NCBI RefSeq assembly: GCF_017873395.1
Contig: NZ_JAGGKC010000018.1
Coordinates: forward strand, 21,624 to 85,623
Length of the DNA stretch: 64,000 nucleotides
Direction of reading: 5' to 3'
Source: Youngiibacter multivorans
Lineage (GTDB): Bacteria > Bacillota > Clostridia > Clostridiales > Clostridiaceae
Shown: positions 17,649 through 29,218 of the stretch, piece after piece
Numbering within the stretch: the first letter of the stretch is position 1
How the letters are laid out: every line of letters starts with the position of its first letter
The notes under the pieces: generated by a model
The model's database searches: none
Told to the model about the DNA's origin: nothing
The model's input: the letters and a program-made list of their open reading frames with translations, nothing else
Program-made: the position numbers and the translations under genes

Positions 17649-18887
17649 ATGTACTACAATCAAGATGACAGAGGTCAGGGCGGAAGGGGCGTAAAGTTCC
17701 TTGCTCTGCTTTTCGCTGCTATAGTTATAGCCGGAATATCATTCCTGGCAGGAACTCTTATGGGACCTCTCAAGGAAGAAGAGACTTCAGGACTCGAGGC
17801 GCAGTTCCCGGGTATCACTGATATACAGGATTTCGATAAGCTTTTCGAGGTCAGGGAGACGCTTTACCAGACCTATTACAAGGATATAGATGATGCTTTG
17901 CTCATCGAAGGCGCAATAAAGGGCATGGTGGATTCGCTTGGAGACCCTTATACTGTCTTCTTCAATGCTGAGGAGTACTCCGCATTCAACGAGGAGGGTA
18001 CTGGCAACTATGTGGGAATCGGAATCATGGTCGGCGCGAAAGATGACAAGATAGTCGTCATAACCACCTTCGACGGCACACCGGCATACGAAGCAGGAAT
18101 CCGGTCAGGAGATGTCATTGTAAAGGTTGAGGGCGTCGAATACAAGGGATCACAGATGGACCAGGCAGTTTCGATAATAAGAGGTGAAGCAGGTCAGGCT
18201 GTGAACCTCACTATAGAAAGGGAAGGCACACAGATGGACCTTTCCGTGGTCAGGGACCACATCAAGCTCGTGAACGTAGAGGCAGAGATGCTTGAAAGCG
18301 GCGTAGGACTTGTGACACTCCTTCAGTTCTCTGAAAACACATCAGCTGAATTCAAGGGCGCACTTGACAGCCTCAAGGCTCAGGGTGCGAAGGGCTTCAT
18401 CGTTGACCTGAGAGGAAATCCCGGAGGATACCTTGATGAGTCAATAAAGATAGCATCTAATTTCATCAAGAAGGATGAGGATGTGGTCTACACATTAGAC
18501 AAGTTCGGCCAGAAGAAGACCTATAAATCCTATGGCGGAGACTACCTGGGAGTTCCGCTGGTTGTCCTGATAGATGAGGGATCGGCATCAGCTTCAGAGG
18601 TAGTAGCAGGAGCCCTTAAGGATTACAGCGCAGCAACCTTTGTAGGACATAACAGCTTCGGAAAGGGAATAGTCCAGATGGTATACAACGTGGGCGAGGC
18701 TGAAGGCCTCAAGGTCACCGTGTCATCATACTATTCTCCAAAGGGTACCAACATACACGGAACGGGAATAATGCCGGATGTGGTGGTGGACCTTCCTGAA
18801 GGCTTCTCTGAAGGCGAGTACGACAGGCTGAAGGATACTCAGCTGCAGAAAGCACTGGAGATCCTGAAGGGAAAGCTTGGCAACTGA
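17649..18887 (+). CDS. S41 family C-terminal processing peptidase
   Basis: A 412-residue secreted or membrane-anchored serine protease. It has an N-terminal hydrophobic anchor (about 14-36), a PDZ domain near 95-180 (GIGIMVGAKDDKIVVITTFDGTPAYEAGIRSGD) and the S41 catalytic core with the nucleophile in DEGSASASEVVAGAL and the lysine in NSFGKGIVQ. Related CtpA/CtpB proteins cleave exported proteins, including cell-wall and sporulation factors. The ATG at 17649 is eight bases after AAAGGGG; a GTG at 17640 would overlap that site. It is third in the ftsE-ftsX-ctp unit and is followed by a terminator hairpin. Confidence 0.92.
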   Translation: MYYNQDDRGQGGRGVKFLALLFAAIVIAGISFLAGTLMGPLKEEETSGLEAQFPGITDIQDFDKLFEVRETLYQTYYKDIDDALLIEGAIKGMVDSLGDPYTVFFNAEEYSAFNEEGTGNYVGIGIMVGAKDDKIVVITTFDGTPAYEAGIRSGDVIVKVEGVEYKGSQMDQAVSIIRGEAGQAVNLTIEREGTQMDLSVVRDHIKLVNVEAEMLESGVGLVTLLQFSENTSAEFKGALDSLKAQGAKGFIVDLRGNPGGYLDESIKIASNFIKKDEDVVYTLDKFGQKKTYKSYGGDYLGVPLVVLIDEGSASASEVVAGALKDYSAATFVGHNSFGKGIVQMVYNVGEAEGLKVTVSSYYSPKGTNIHGTGIMPDVVVDLPEGFSEGEYDRLKDTQLQKALEILKGKLGN

Positions 18888-18900
18888 ATAAGGAATTCAT

Positions 18901-18937
18901 CAGGGGATGGCTTAGCCATCCCCTGGTTTGCCATTTT
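18901..18937 (+). terminator. Terminator-like hairpin after the S41 peptidase
   Basis: A perfect 11-base-pair stem CAGGGGATGGC / GCCATCCCCTG with a three-base loop, followed by a weak T-rich stretch (GTTTGCCATTTT). The T tract is poor, but the stem is strong and sits just after the stop codon. Confidence 0.65.
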
Positions 18938-18968
18938 CTGCCAATTACTCGAAGCATGTGTCAATATG

Positions 18969-18982
18969 TGAACATATGTTTA
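18969..18982 (+). promoter_or_regulatory. LexA (DinR-type SOS) box
   Basis: TGAACATATGTTTA matches the Bacillota SOS consensus CGAACRNRYGTTYC at all but the first and last positions. It overlaps the -35 hexamer of the uvrB promoter, the position expected for LexA repression. uvrB and uvrA are classic SOS genes. Confidence 0.8.
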
Positions 18983-19008
18983 CATGGACCTTCCGATTGG
19001 AGTATAAT
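18979..19008 (+). promoter_or_regulatory. Promoter of the uvrBA operon
   Basis: TTTACA at 18979-18984 and a perfect TATAAT at 19003-19008 with an 18-base spacer. The start of transcription would be near 19015, about 27 bases before the uvrB ATG. The -35 lies within the LexA box. Confidence 0.75.
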
Positions 19009-19041
19009 CAAGGGTGAGGATATAAGGAAAGGAGACATAAG

Positions 19042-21039
<1,998 letters not shown>

Positions 21040-21058
21040 TTGCAGGAGAATTAAAATT

Positions 21059-23884
21059 ATGAAGAATATCACCATAAAAGGTGCAAAAGTAAATAACCTC
21101 AAGAACATTTCACTTGAGATCCCAAGGGACAAGCTGGTTGTATTCACCGGGCTTTCAGGTTCAGGTAAATCATCCCTGGCATTCGACACTCTTTACGCAG
21201 AGGGACAGAGAAGGTATGTCGAATCCCTGTCATCCTATGCAAGGCTTTTTCTGGGACAGATGAACAAGCCTGATGTGGAATCCATTGACGGATTGTCTCC
21301 GGCAATTTCGATAGACCAGAAGACAACATCGAAGAATCCAAGGTCGACCGTGGGTACCGTAACAGAGGTATACGACTATCTGAGGCTGCTTTATGCGAGG
21401 ATTGGAGTACCACACTGCCCGGAGTGCGGCCGTGAGATTGCATCCCAGTCACTTGACCAGATGGTTGACAAGGTCATGGAGCTTCCTGAGAAGACCAGGA
21501 TACAGGTCCTTGCGCCTCTTGTCCGGGGCAGGAAGGGCGAGCATGAGAAGGTCATCGAGACCATCAAGAAAGCAGGCTTCGTCAGAGCTAAGATCGACGG
21601 TGCAACCATCGACCTGTCCGAAGAGGACGTGGACCTTAAGAAGACCTACAAGCATGACATATCTGCAATCGTCGACAGGCTCGTAATAAGGGAGGACATC
21701 AGGTCAAGGCTCAGCGAGTCCATCGAGCAGGCGCTTAAGCTTGCAGAAGGGACCGTGGTTGTGGAGGTCATAGGCGGTGAGGAGATGATCTTCTCAGAAA
21801 AGTTCGCTTGCCCTGAACATAATATCGGAATTGAGGAGCTTGAGCCAAGGATGTTCTCCTTCAATGCACCCTTCGGAAAGTGCGGACACTGCGACGGCCT
21901 GGGGACACTGCTTGAGATCGATCCTGACCTGGTAATCCCTGACAGGACAAAGAGCATCATGGACGGTGCAATAGCTTCCTGGGGCAGCACAAGGCTTAAG
22001 GAAGACTCCTGGACCTACGGGATACTGCAGGCCCTGACAAAGAAATACAAATTCAGCCTTGATACTCCCATTAAGGACCTCCCGGATGACATTGTGGACA
22101 TTATCCTATATGGAACCAGGGGCGAGAAGCTGAAGGTGCTGTACAACAAGCAGTATGCAAAAGGCGAATACTCCCATATTTATGAGGGTGAAGTCAATAA
22201 TCTCAAGAGAAGGTATATGGAGACATCCTCCGACTACATGAAGGGCGAAGTAGAACAATACATGTCCAGCAATCCATGTCCGACCTGTCTAGGGGCAAGG
22301 CTCAAGAAGGAGGTTCTGGCTGTAACGGTAGGAGGGAAGAACATATATGACTTCACGAGGCTCAGCGTTGTGGATGAGCTTAAGTTCCTTGACAGCCTGA
22401 AGCTTTCTGAAAAGGAAGCGATAATCGGACAGCAGATAATGAGTGAAATCAGGTCGAGGCTCAGCTTTCTAGTCAATGTTGGCCTGGACTACCTGGACCT
22501 TGCAAGGAGCGCCGGAACCCTTTCTGGTGGAGAATCGCAGAGGATAAGGCTTGCTACCCAGATCGGCGCAAGTCTGACAGGAGTCCTATATATACTGGAC
22601 GAGCCGAGCATCGGTCTCCACCAGAGGGACAACGACAAGCTTATTGATGCACTCAAGAGACTGAGGGACATCGGGAATTCCCTGATAGTGGTCGAGCATG
22701 ACGAGGATACCATAAGGAATGCCGACTACATAGTGGATATCGGCCCACTTGCAGGAGAGCATGGTGGCGAGGTTGTTGCCAAGGGAACCCTTAACCAGAT
22801 CATGAAGTCCAAAAGGAGCATTACCGCCAAATATCTCACTGGTGAACTGAAGATCGACGTTCCGGAGGTCAGGCGCAGTGGAGATGGAACATTCATAAGG
22901 GTAATAGGAGCTTCAGAAAACAACCTGAAGGATATCGATGTGGATTTCCCGCTGGGGAAATTCATAGCAGTCACTGGAGTATCAGGCTCTGGTAAGTCCA
23001 CCCTGGTCAACGAAATACTGTTCAAGGCACTATACAAGATCGTAACGAGGGCAAGGGCAGTACCAGGAAAGTACAGGTCAATCGAGGGCTACGAGAACAT
23101 AGACAAGATCATCGACATAGACCAGAGTCCCATAGGAAGGACACCAAGGTCCAATCCTGCAACCTATACGGGCATGTTCGACCTTATAAGGGACCTTTTC
23201 TCCCAGACCTCAGAATCGAAGGCCAGGGGCTACAAGCCCGGAAGGTTCTCATTCAACGTCAAGGGCGGAAGATGCGAAGCCTGCTCGGGCGACGGGATAA
23301 TCAAGATCGAGATGCAGTTCCTGTCGGATGTCTACGTACCCTGCGAGATCTGCAAGAGCAAGAGGTACAACAGGGAGACCCTTGAAGTCAAATACAAGGG
23401 GAAGAGCATAGCTGATATACTTGATATGACGGTGGAGGAGGCCTACAGGTTCTTCGAGAACCTGCCAAGGATACACAGCAAGGTCCAGACCCTCATGGAT
23501 GTGGGAATGGGCTACGTGAAGCTGGGGCAGCCGTCTACGCAGCTCTCAGGAGGAGAAGCGCAGAGGATAAAGCTGGCCTACGAGCTTTCGAGGAAGAGCA
23601 CCGGAAGGACGCTTTACATACTGGATGAGCCGACTACCGGACTGCATACAGATGATGTCAAGAGACTTAACGAGATTCTCCAGAGGCTGGTGGATGTCGG
23701 CAATACCGTCATAGTCATAGAGCATAACCTTGACGTGATCAAGTGCGCGGACCACATAATCGACCTGGGACCTGAAGGCGGAGACAATGGAGGGACAATT
23801 GTGTTCCAGGGTACTCCGGAGGAGATTGCCGCATTTGATGGCTCCTACACTGGTAAATATCTCAGACCTTATCTTAAACTTTGA
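21059..23884 (+). CDS. uvrA: Excinuclease ABC subunit A
   Basis: A 941-residue ABC-type DNA damage sensor. It has two ATP sites: Walker A GLSGSGKS near residue 31 and GVSGSGKS near 640, with signatures LSGGESQRIRLA and LSGGEAQRIKLA. Zinc-binding cysteine pairs appear as CPECGRE, CGHCDGLG and CEACSGDG...CEICKSKRY. It loads UvrB at lesions. Co-transcribed with uvrB. A strong hairpin follows the stop. Confidence 0.97.
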   Translation: MKNITIKGAKVNNLKNISLEIPRDKLVVFTGLSGSGKSSLAFDTLYAEGQRRYVESLSSYARLFLGQMNKPDVESIDGLSPAISIDQKTTSKNPRSTVGTVTEVYDYLRLLYARIGVPHCPECGREIASQSLDQMVDKVMELPEKTRIQVLAPLVRGRKGEHEKVIETIKKAGFVRAKIDGATIDLSEEDVDLKKTYKHDISAIVDRLVIREDIRSRLSESIEQALKLAEGTVVVEVIGGEEMIFSEKFACPEHNIGIEELEPRMFSFNAPFGKCGHCDGLGTLLEIDPDLVIPDRTKSIMDGAIASWGSTRLKEDSWTYGILQALTKKYKFSLDTPIKDLPDDIVDIILYGTRGEKLKVLYNKQYAKGEYSHIYEGEVNNLKRRYMETSSDYMKGEVEQYMSSNPCPTCLGARLKKEVLAVTVGGKNIYDFTRLSVVDELKFLDSLKLSEKEAIIGQQIMSEIRSRLSFLVNVGLDYLDLARSAGTLSGGESQRIRLATQIGASLTGVLYILDEPSIGLHQRDNDKLIDALKRLRDIGNSLIVVEHDEDTIRNADYIVDIGPLAGEHGGEVVAKGTLNQIMKSKRSITAKYLTGELKIDVPEVRRSGDGTFIRVIGASENNLKDIDVDFPLGKFIAVTGVSGSGKSTLVNEILFKALYKIVTRARAVPGKYRSIEGYENIDKIIDIDQSPIGRTPRSNPATYTGMFDLIRDLFSQTSESKARGYKPGRFSFNVKGGRCEACSGDGIIKIEMQFLSDVYVPCEICKSKRYNRETLEVKYKGKSIADILDMTVEEAYRFFENLPRIHSKVQTLMDVGMGYVKLGQPSTQLSGGEAQRIKLAYELSRKSTGRTLYILDEPTTGLHTDDVKRLNEILQRLVDVGNTVIVIEHNLDVIKCADHIIDLGPEGGDNGGTIVFQGTPEEIAAFDGSYTGKYLRPYLKL

Positions 23885-23890
23885 CAAAGG

Positions 23891-23921
23891 ATGCCCGGTA
23901 CTTCCAAGGAAGACCGGGCAT
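23891..23921 (+). terminator. Strong hairpin after uvrA
   Basis: The outer stem ATGCCCGGT / ACCGGGCAT plus the inner stem CTTCC / GGAAG, a two-base loop and one bulged A. It is very stable, but no T tract follows, so it may protect or process the 3' end rather than terminate. Confidence 0.55.
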
Positions 23922-23978
23922 TGCAATAGATTGTAATATTTCAACATTTACTTCATGGTGCGGGTAGTGCCTGGTTAC

Positions 23979-23987
23979 TGGTATAAT
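23979..23987 (+). promoter_or_regulatory. Extended -10 promoter of the FHA-SEDS-PBP-uvrC operon
   Basis: TGG followed by TATAAT (23982-23987) is an extended -10 element. No good -35 is seen at the right distance. It is the best promoter candidate in the 205-base gap between uvrA and the FHA gene. Confidence 0.5.
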
Positions 23988-24089
23988 CAAGTTAATTGAA
24001 TATTAAGGAATTCATCCGCAATCTTCATCACTGCTTAATTATTTTGAAATATCATTCTATATAGAAAATACATATCAAGGGGGTGCCTC

Positions 24090-24518
24090 ATGGACTTCGA
24101 AGCTCTGCTCAGCAGGATCTTCACTCTTATATTCATTGCAATAATATACTACATCATATTCAAGGCCCTTATTCTGATGGGAAAGGACATGAAGAAGAGG
24201 ACGACCGGAGAAGAAGAGTATTCAGTGCTCGTAGTCGTGGATAGCGGCGAGAACAGGAACCTGAGGAAAGGGGCGGAGATACCTCTCAGAGGGGAAGTGA
24301 CCTTCGGCCGGAAGAATGACAACACAGTTGTTCTCAGCGATCCGTATGTTTCCAGCCACCACATGAGATTCTTCAGGAATGAGGGGAGATACGTCGTGGA
24401 GGACATGGGTTCGACCAACGGGACGCTTCTCAATGGGGAAAAGCTCAAGATGAAGACCTATCTCAAGGACGGCGATGTCATAAGCATCGGCGGACTCTCA
24501 CTGAAGACAAGCCTTTGA
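24090..24518 (+). CDS. Membrane-anchored FHA domain protein
   Basis: A 142-residue protein with one N-terminal transmembrane helix (about 9-30) and a C-terminal forkhead-associated domain (about 68-140). The FHA phosphothreonine-binding features are present: FGRKNDN, VSSHH and STNGTLLNG. It should sit on the cytoplasmic side of the membrane and bind a phosphorylated partner. It overlaps the next gene region and is operonic with a SEDS polymerase and a PBP. This recalls the actinobacterial FHA-RodA-PbpA order, which suggests kinase control of cell-wall synthesis. No kinase gene is in the window. Confidence 0.9.
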   Translation: MDFEALLSRIFTLIFIAIIYYIIFKALILMGKDMKKRTTGEEEYSVLVVVDSGENRNLRKGAEIPLRGEVTFGRKNDNTVVLSDPYVSSHHMRFFRNEGRYVVEDMGSTNGTLLNGEKLKMKTYLKDGDVISIGGLSLKTSL

Positions 24519-24532
24519 AGGGAGGTATCAGT

Positions 24533-25723
24533 TTGAATACAAAAGTGAAGCTGCTGCTTCCGACATTTGCCCTTACGATGGCGCTTTTCGCCAACATCGC
24601 CTTTCTGGGAGACCCGTTTGATGTGGGAGCCCTTATAATGGGCGGTGTTATGTGCGTGCTAATAGGCTATGCCCATATAGTGGTCAATAAGTTCTTTTCA
24701 CATGGCGACAAGTTCATTGTGTCAATAGCATCGATATTGCCGGTTATCGGTATTGCAGTAATCTACAGGCTGGACCCGTCAACCGCAATCAGGCAGGTCC
24801 TGTGGTTCATAATCGGGATAAGCGCCTATATGGCCCTTGTTATCATCCTGCCGGACCTGAAGAGGTTCGCAAGCCTGAAATATGTGTATATGGTGCTCAC
24901 TCTTGTGTTCATGGCCATGGCGACATTCATCGGAAAGGAGCTGTACGGGGCGAAAAACTGGGTTGACCTGGGATTCGTTTCTTTCCAGCCCTCTGAATTC
25001 GGTAAGATATTCTTTGTCTTCTATCTGGCTTCAAGCCTGAAGAACTACACTGACCTGAAGTCTCTTGTTGAGCCGGGTGTGGTAGTCGTGGTGTCTCTTG
25101 GCTTCATGATACTGCAGAAGGACCTGGGATCAGCCATGATCTTTTCGTTCATCGCGATTTCCATGCTCTATGTGGCAACCTCAAGGCTCAAGTATCTGTT
25201 TGGCGCTCTGGGTGCGGGTGCACTGGGGGCTGTGGCAAGCTGGGCGATCTTTTCGCACATCCAGAAAAGGGTGATGATATGGAGGGACCCATGGTCCTAT
25301 GCCGCCAATGAGAGCTACCAGATCGTGCAGGGACTTTACGCAATATCATCAGGAGGTCTTTTTGGATCAGGACTTTACCAGGGATTCCCTGGATACATAC
25401 CTGTAAACAAATCCGACTATATATTCGCGGTTATTGTCGAGGAGCTTGGGGTAGTGTTCGCCCTTGGGATAATGGTCCTTTATTTCATCCTGTTCTTCAG
25501 GAGCATAAGGGCTGCCCTTTCGGCGACTTCACCGTTCACGACTCTTCTTGCAGTAGGCTTTTCCGTGATGATCGCCATGCAGGTGATCGTAATCATCGGA
25601 GGCGTGTACAATATGATCCCGCTTACAGGGATAACCCTGCCGCTTGTAAGCTATGGCGGAACGTCCATGCTGACTGTATTCTTCTGTCTGGGCATCGTCC
25701 AGAAGATATCCGAGGAGGTTTGA
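24533..25723 (+). CDS. SEDS family peptidoglycan glycosyltransferase (FtsW/RodA/SpoVE)
   Basis: A 396-residue protein with about ten transmembrane segments. SEDS blocks are visible: GAKNWVDLGFVSFQPSEFGKI, QKDLGSAMIF, WRDPW, SYQIVQGLYAISSGGLFGSGLYQG and the C-terminal PLTGITLPLVSYGGTSML. It polymerises lipid II together with the class B PBP encoded directly downstream. The TTG at 24533 is taken as the start because GGGAGGT ends six bases before it; the in-frame TTG at 24515 has no such site. Whether it is RodA- or FtsW-like cannot be settled here. Confidence 0.92.
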   Translation: MNTKVKLLLPTFALTMALFANIAFLGDPFDVGALIMGGVMCVLIGYAHIVVNKFFSHGDKFIVSIASILPVIGIAVIYRLDPSTAIRQVLWFIIGISAYMALVIILPDLKRFASLKYVYMVLTLVFMAMATFIGKELYGAKNWVDLGFVSFQPSEFGKIFFVFYLASSLKNYTDLKSLVEPGVVVVVSLGFMILQKDLGSAMIFSFIAISMLYVATSRLKYLFGALGAGALGAVASWAIFSHIQKRVMIWRDPWSYAANESYQIVQGLYAISSGGLFGSGLYQGFPGYIPVNKSDYIFAVIVEELGVVFALGIMVLYFILFFRSIRAALSATSPFTTLLAVGFSVMIAMQVIVIIGGVYNMIPLTGITLPLVSYGGTSMLTVFFCLGIVQKISEEV

Positions 25724-25724
25724 A

Positions 25725-27203
25725 ATGGGAGATGATACGAGGATAAGGGTCCTCAACAGGAACATAAGGCTTCTCTCATATACACTTCTTGCGCTGTTCC
25801 TTGGAGTGATGTCATACATGATATACTTCCAGGTATTCATGGCTGAGGAGATCGAGGCAAAGCAGGGAAATGTAAGATATCTGGCAAAGACCAACAAGGT
25901 CCTCAGGGGCAACATATATGACAGGGATGGGAATGTCCTGTCCTTCAGCGAAAGGCAGGAGGATGGAACACAGAAAAGGGTCTATTCCGGAGGAACACCA
26001 TTCAGCCATCCTCTCGGCTACGCAAGCGCTCAATATGGTGTCGCTGAGCTTGAGAAGAGGATGCAGGAGCACCTCACGAACTACAGCTTCGACCTGACGC
26101 TTTCAGCCAAGGATTTCCTTGGGATGCTCAAGAATCCGGATTCTTATGTTGGAGAGGAGAAGTACGGGGACAATGTGGTGACTACCCTGGACAGCAAGCT
26201 CCAGCGTGCGGCATTCGACAGCCTGGGCTCCCAATACGGGGTGGTTGTAGCAATGGACCCGTCCACTGGGGAGATACTCGCAATGGTATCGACCCCTACC
26301 TACAATCCGTCGAAGATTGACACTGACTACGAATCATACAGGAACGACACCGACGGGGTTATGGTTAATTTTGCAAATGTCGGACTTTACCCTCCAGGCT
26401 CCTCCTTCAAGGTGGTGACATTAGCATCAGCGCTTCAGAATATGGGGAATGCCCTGGGCAGGACCTTCGAGGACAAGGGAAAGATAGAATTTGCAGACGG
26501 GACGGTTCTTCCGAACCTGAACAACAGGGCATATGGAACAATAGGACTTGAGGAAGCTCTGGTTGTATCTTCCAACGTTGTTTTCGGAACTGTAGCCATG
26601 GAGATAGGGAACGCTGCACTCAGGAAGACTGCGGAGTCATTCGGATTCAACGAGAGGTTTTCCTTCCACGACATCAATCTTGAAGCATCAAAGTTCCCTG
26701 AGCTTTCCAAGAGCCAGGGGGGAGAAATAGCACAGACGGGAATTGGCCAGGGTGAGGTTCTCGCGTCGCCGCTTCTTATGGCTATGATTACTTCAGCCAT
26801 AGCAAACGACGGGGTAATGATGCAGCCAAGGCTTGTATCAGCAGTAACCTCTCACGACGGCAGCATCAGGGGTGCATTCGATGCAAAGGCCCTAAAGACG
26901 CCGATATCCAAAGAAGATTCAGACACCATAGCCGCATTCATGAAGGAAGTGGTGGACCAGTCGTCCTCAGCTAACCTCAAGAACCTTGAAAAGCTCTCAG
27001 CAGCAGGGAAGACAGGCTCTGCGCAATACTCAGAGCTGGTATACGAGGAGATTGTTACTGGAGTGCACTCCTGGTTCATAGGCTTTGCACCTTACGAGGA
27101 CCCGAAGATTGCTATTGCAGTAATAGTAAGGGGTGGAGGCTCAGGTGCAGGTGCTGCTGCGGAAGTGGCAGAGGATGTCATAAGCGCTTACCTTGGAAAA
27201 TAA
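25725..27203 (+). CDS. Class B penicillin-binding protein (D,D-transpeptidase)
   Basis: A 492-residue protein with a short cytoplasmic tail, one membrane anchor (about 17-38), a small N-terminal pedestal and a transpeptidase domain. The three active-site motifs are Ser226-Ser-Phe-Lys229, Ser282-Ser-Asn284 and Lys429-Thr-Gly431. It cross-links peptidoglycan and probably pairs with the SEDS protein two bases upstream. It is shorter than typical PBP2 and resembles PbpA of actinobacterial operons. uvrC follows 16 bases later. Confidence 0.92.
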   Translation: MGDDTRIRVLNRNIRLLSYTLLALFLGVMSYMIYFQVFMAEEIEAKQGNVRYLAKTNKVLRGNIYDRDGNVLSFSERQEDGTQKRVYSGGTPFSHPLGYASAQYGVAELEKRMQEHLTNYSFDLTLSAKDFLGMLKNPDSYVGEEKYGDNVVTTLDSKLQRAAFDSLGSQYGVVVAMDPSTGEILAMVSTPTYNPSKIDTDYESYRNDTDGVMVNFANVGLYPPGSSFKVVTLASALQNMGNALGRTFEDKGKIEFADGTVLPNLNNRAYGTIGLEEALVVSSNVVFGTVAMEIGNAALRKTAESFGFNERFSFHDINLEASKFPELSKSQGGEIAQTGIGQGEVLASPLLMAMITSAIANDGVMMQPRLVSAVTSHDGSIRGAFDAKALKTPISKEDSDTIAAFMKEVVDQSSSANLKNLEKLSAAGKTGSAQYSELVYEEIVTGVHSWFIGFAPYEDPKIAIAVIVRGGGSGAGAAAEVAEDVISAYLGK

Positions 27204-27219
27204 ACTGGAGGTATCTTGA

Positions 27220-29121
27220 TTGTTCGACCTTGAATATCAGCTGAGCATACTCCCCGATAATCCGGGAGTATACATCATGAAGAACTATCTTGGGGAGATA
27301 ATATATGTTGGAAAGGCCAAAAACCTTAAAAAAAGGGTGAGGTCTTATTTCATCAACTCCAAAAACCAGAATGACAAGACAAGGATCATGGTATCCAAGA
27401 TAAAAGAGTTCGAGTTCATAATCACGGATAATGAGATGGAAGCTCTGATCCTGGAGATGAACTTCATCAAGAAGCACAGCCCGAGGTACAACGTCAGACT
27501 GAAGGACGACAAGCACTATCCCTTCATCAAGATAACGATAAACGAGGACTTTCCAAGGGTCTATATAACAAGGACGTATGCAAAGGACGGAAACAAATAC
27601 TATGGTCCCTACACTGATGCAGGTGCCGTCCATGAGACGCTGGAGGCCATTAAGAAGATATACCCCATAAGGACCTGCAAGAGGGTCATAACTGTTGAAG
27701 GCGAAAGGACGAAGCCCTGCCTCAACTATCATCTCGGACTCTGCAAGGCGCCCTGTGCGGGCTATATCACGAAGGAAGAGTACTCACTCATGGTGGAGGA
27801 CATCATGAACCTCCTTGAAGGCAGGGATGTCAAGATCAAAAGGTCACTGAAGGAAGAAATGGAGAAGGCCGCTGAAGCACTTGAATTTGAACGAGCCGCA
27901 TTCATACGGGACAAGATATACTCTATAGAGAAGACAATCGAGAAACAGAAGGTATTCTCGAAGAGCGATGAGGACGAGGACTATATAGGCATCTACAGGG
28001 AAGGTGACGATGTATCAGTGCAGGTATTCAGCGTTAGGGACGGAAAGCTAACTGGCCGTGAGCACCACATGATAGAGGATACTGTCCATGTGGATGATTC
28101 GGAGATCCTGGCCGGCTTCATAAAGAGCTATTATGGAGGTACCGCCTTCGTTCCGAAGAAGATATACCTTAAGGCAGACCCGGGCGATGAAATCGTGTCC
28201 CAATGGCTTAACTTAAGGCGTGGAAGCAAGGTAAGCCTGATTGTCCCTTCGAGGGGAGAGAAGCTGAAGATGCTGAATCTTTCTGCAAGCAATGCGAAGA
28301 TGAGCTTTGAGCAGTTCAGGGACAAGCTTATGAGGGAGAAGGAGGAGAACAGCCTTGCCCTTATGCAGCTGTCATCCCTGCTAGAATTGGACGACGTTCC
28401 CATGAGGATCGAAGCCTTTGACATATCAAACATCCAGGGAGTCGACTCTGTAGGAACCATGGTGGTGTTCGAAGGTGGAAAGCCCAAGAGCAGCGACTAC
28501 AGAAGATTCAGGATAAAGACGGTGAAGGGAGCCAACGACTACGATTCCATGCGGGAGATCCTTGTAAGGCGCTTCAGGAGAGGCCTTGATGAGGTGAGGG
28601 AGATCCAGGAGCAGAAGCTCGAGTATGCAGGAGGAAAGTTTTCGGTTTTTCCGGACCTTGTAGTCATGGATGGCGGTAAGGGTCAGGTAAACATTGCACT
28701 TGATGTGCTGAAGTCATTGGACATTGAGCTTCCGGTAATCGGACTGGTCAAGGACCACAGGCACAGGACAAGGGGAGTAATATATAACGACTGCGAATAT
28801 TCTATGCTCAGCATGCGTGAGTCACTCATGATGCTGACAAGGATACAGGACGAGGTGCACAGGTTCGCAATAACCTATCACAGGACATTGAGGGACAAGA
28901 GGACTCTCCATTCCATCCTTGACGATATCCCCAAGATAGGGGAGAAGAGGAGGAAGAACCTGATGATGGCCTTCGGATCCATTGAGAACATCAGGAGGGC
29001 ATCCATCGAGGAGCTGATGAAGACCCCTTCAATAGACAGGGCCGCTGCAGAGAGCATCCATATGTACTTCCACGGCAGGAACGGAAAAGAAGAATCCGGC
29101 AGAGAGACGGATGAGATTTAA
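27220..29121 (+). CDS. uvrC: Excinuclease ABC subunit C
   Basis: A 633-residue dual-incision nuclease of nucleotide excision repair. It has an N-terminal GIY-YIG domain (PGVYIMKNYLGEIIYVGKAKNLKKRV), a central UVR domain near 200-235 (EKAAEALEFERAAFIRDKI), an RNase H-like endonuclease domain (AFDISNIQG, VVMDGGKGQV) and a C-terminal helix-hairpin-helix pair (IPKIGEKRRKNLMMAFGSIENIRRASIEEL). The start is TTG 27220, seven bases after GGAGGT. It is the last gene of the FHA-SEDS-PBP operon, separated from uvrBA by that cell-wall module. Confidence 0.96.
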   Translation: MFDLEYQLSILPDNPGVYIMKNYLGEIIYVGKAKNLKKRVRSYFINSKNQNDKTRIMVSKIKEFEFIITDNEMEALILEMNFIKKHSPRYNVRLKDDKHYPFIKITINEDFPRVYITRTYAKDGNKYYGPYTDAGAVHETLEAIKKIYPIRTCKRVITVEGERTKPCLNYHLGLCKAPCAGYITKEEYSLMVEDIMNLLEGRDVKIKRSLKEEMEKAAEALEFERAAFIRDKIYSIEKTIEKQKVFSKSDEDEDYIGIYREGDDVSVQVFSVRDGKLTGREHHMIEDTVHVDDSEILAGFIKSYYGGTAFVPKKIYLKADPGDEIVSQWLNLRRGSKVSLIVPSRGEKLKMLNLSASNAKMSFEQFRDKLMREKEENSLALMQLSSLLELDDVPMRIEAFDISNIQGVDSVGTMVVFEGGKPKSSDYRRFRIKTVKGANDYDSMREILVRRFRRGLDEVREIQEQKLEYAGGKFSVFPDLVVMDGGKGQVNIALDVLKSLDIELPVIGLVKDHRHRTRGVIYNDCEYSMLSMRESLMMLTRIQDEVHRFAITYHRTLRDKRTLHSILDDIPKIGEKRRKNLMMAFGSIENIRRASIEELMKTPSIDRAAAESIHMYFHGRNGKEESGRETDEI

Positions 29122-29218
29122 AAGGCGGGTTGTATGGAATAGTGTCAATCCTTAATTATTTTGTCAATAATCAGTCAATCCAAAGTGCTATGATAAGGTA
29201 AAGATGGAGGCGAATAGG

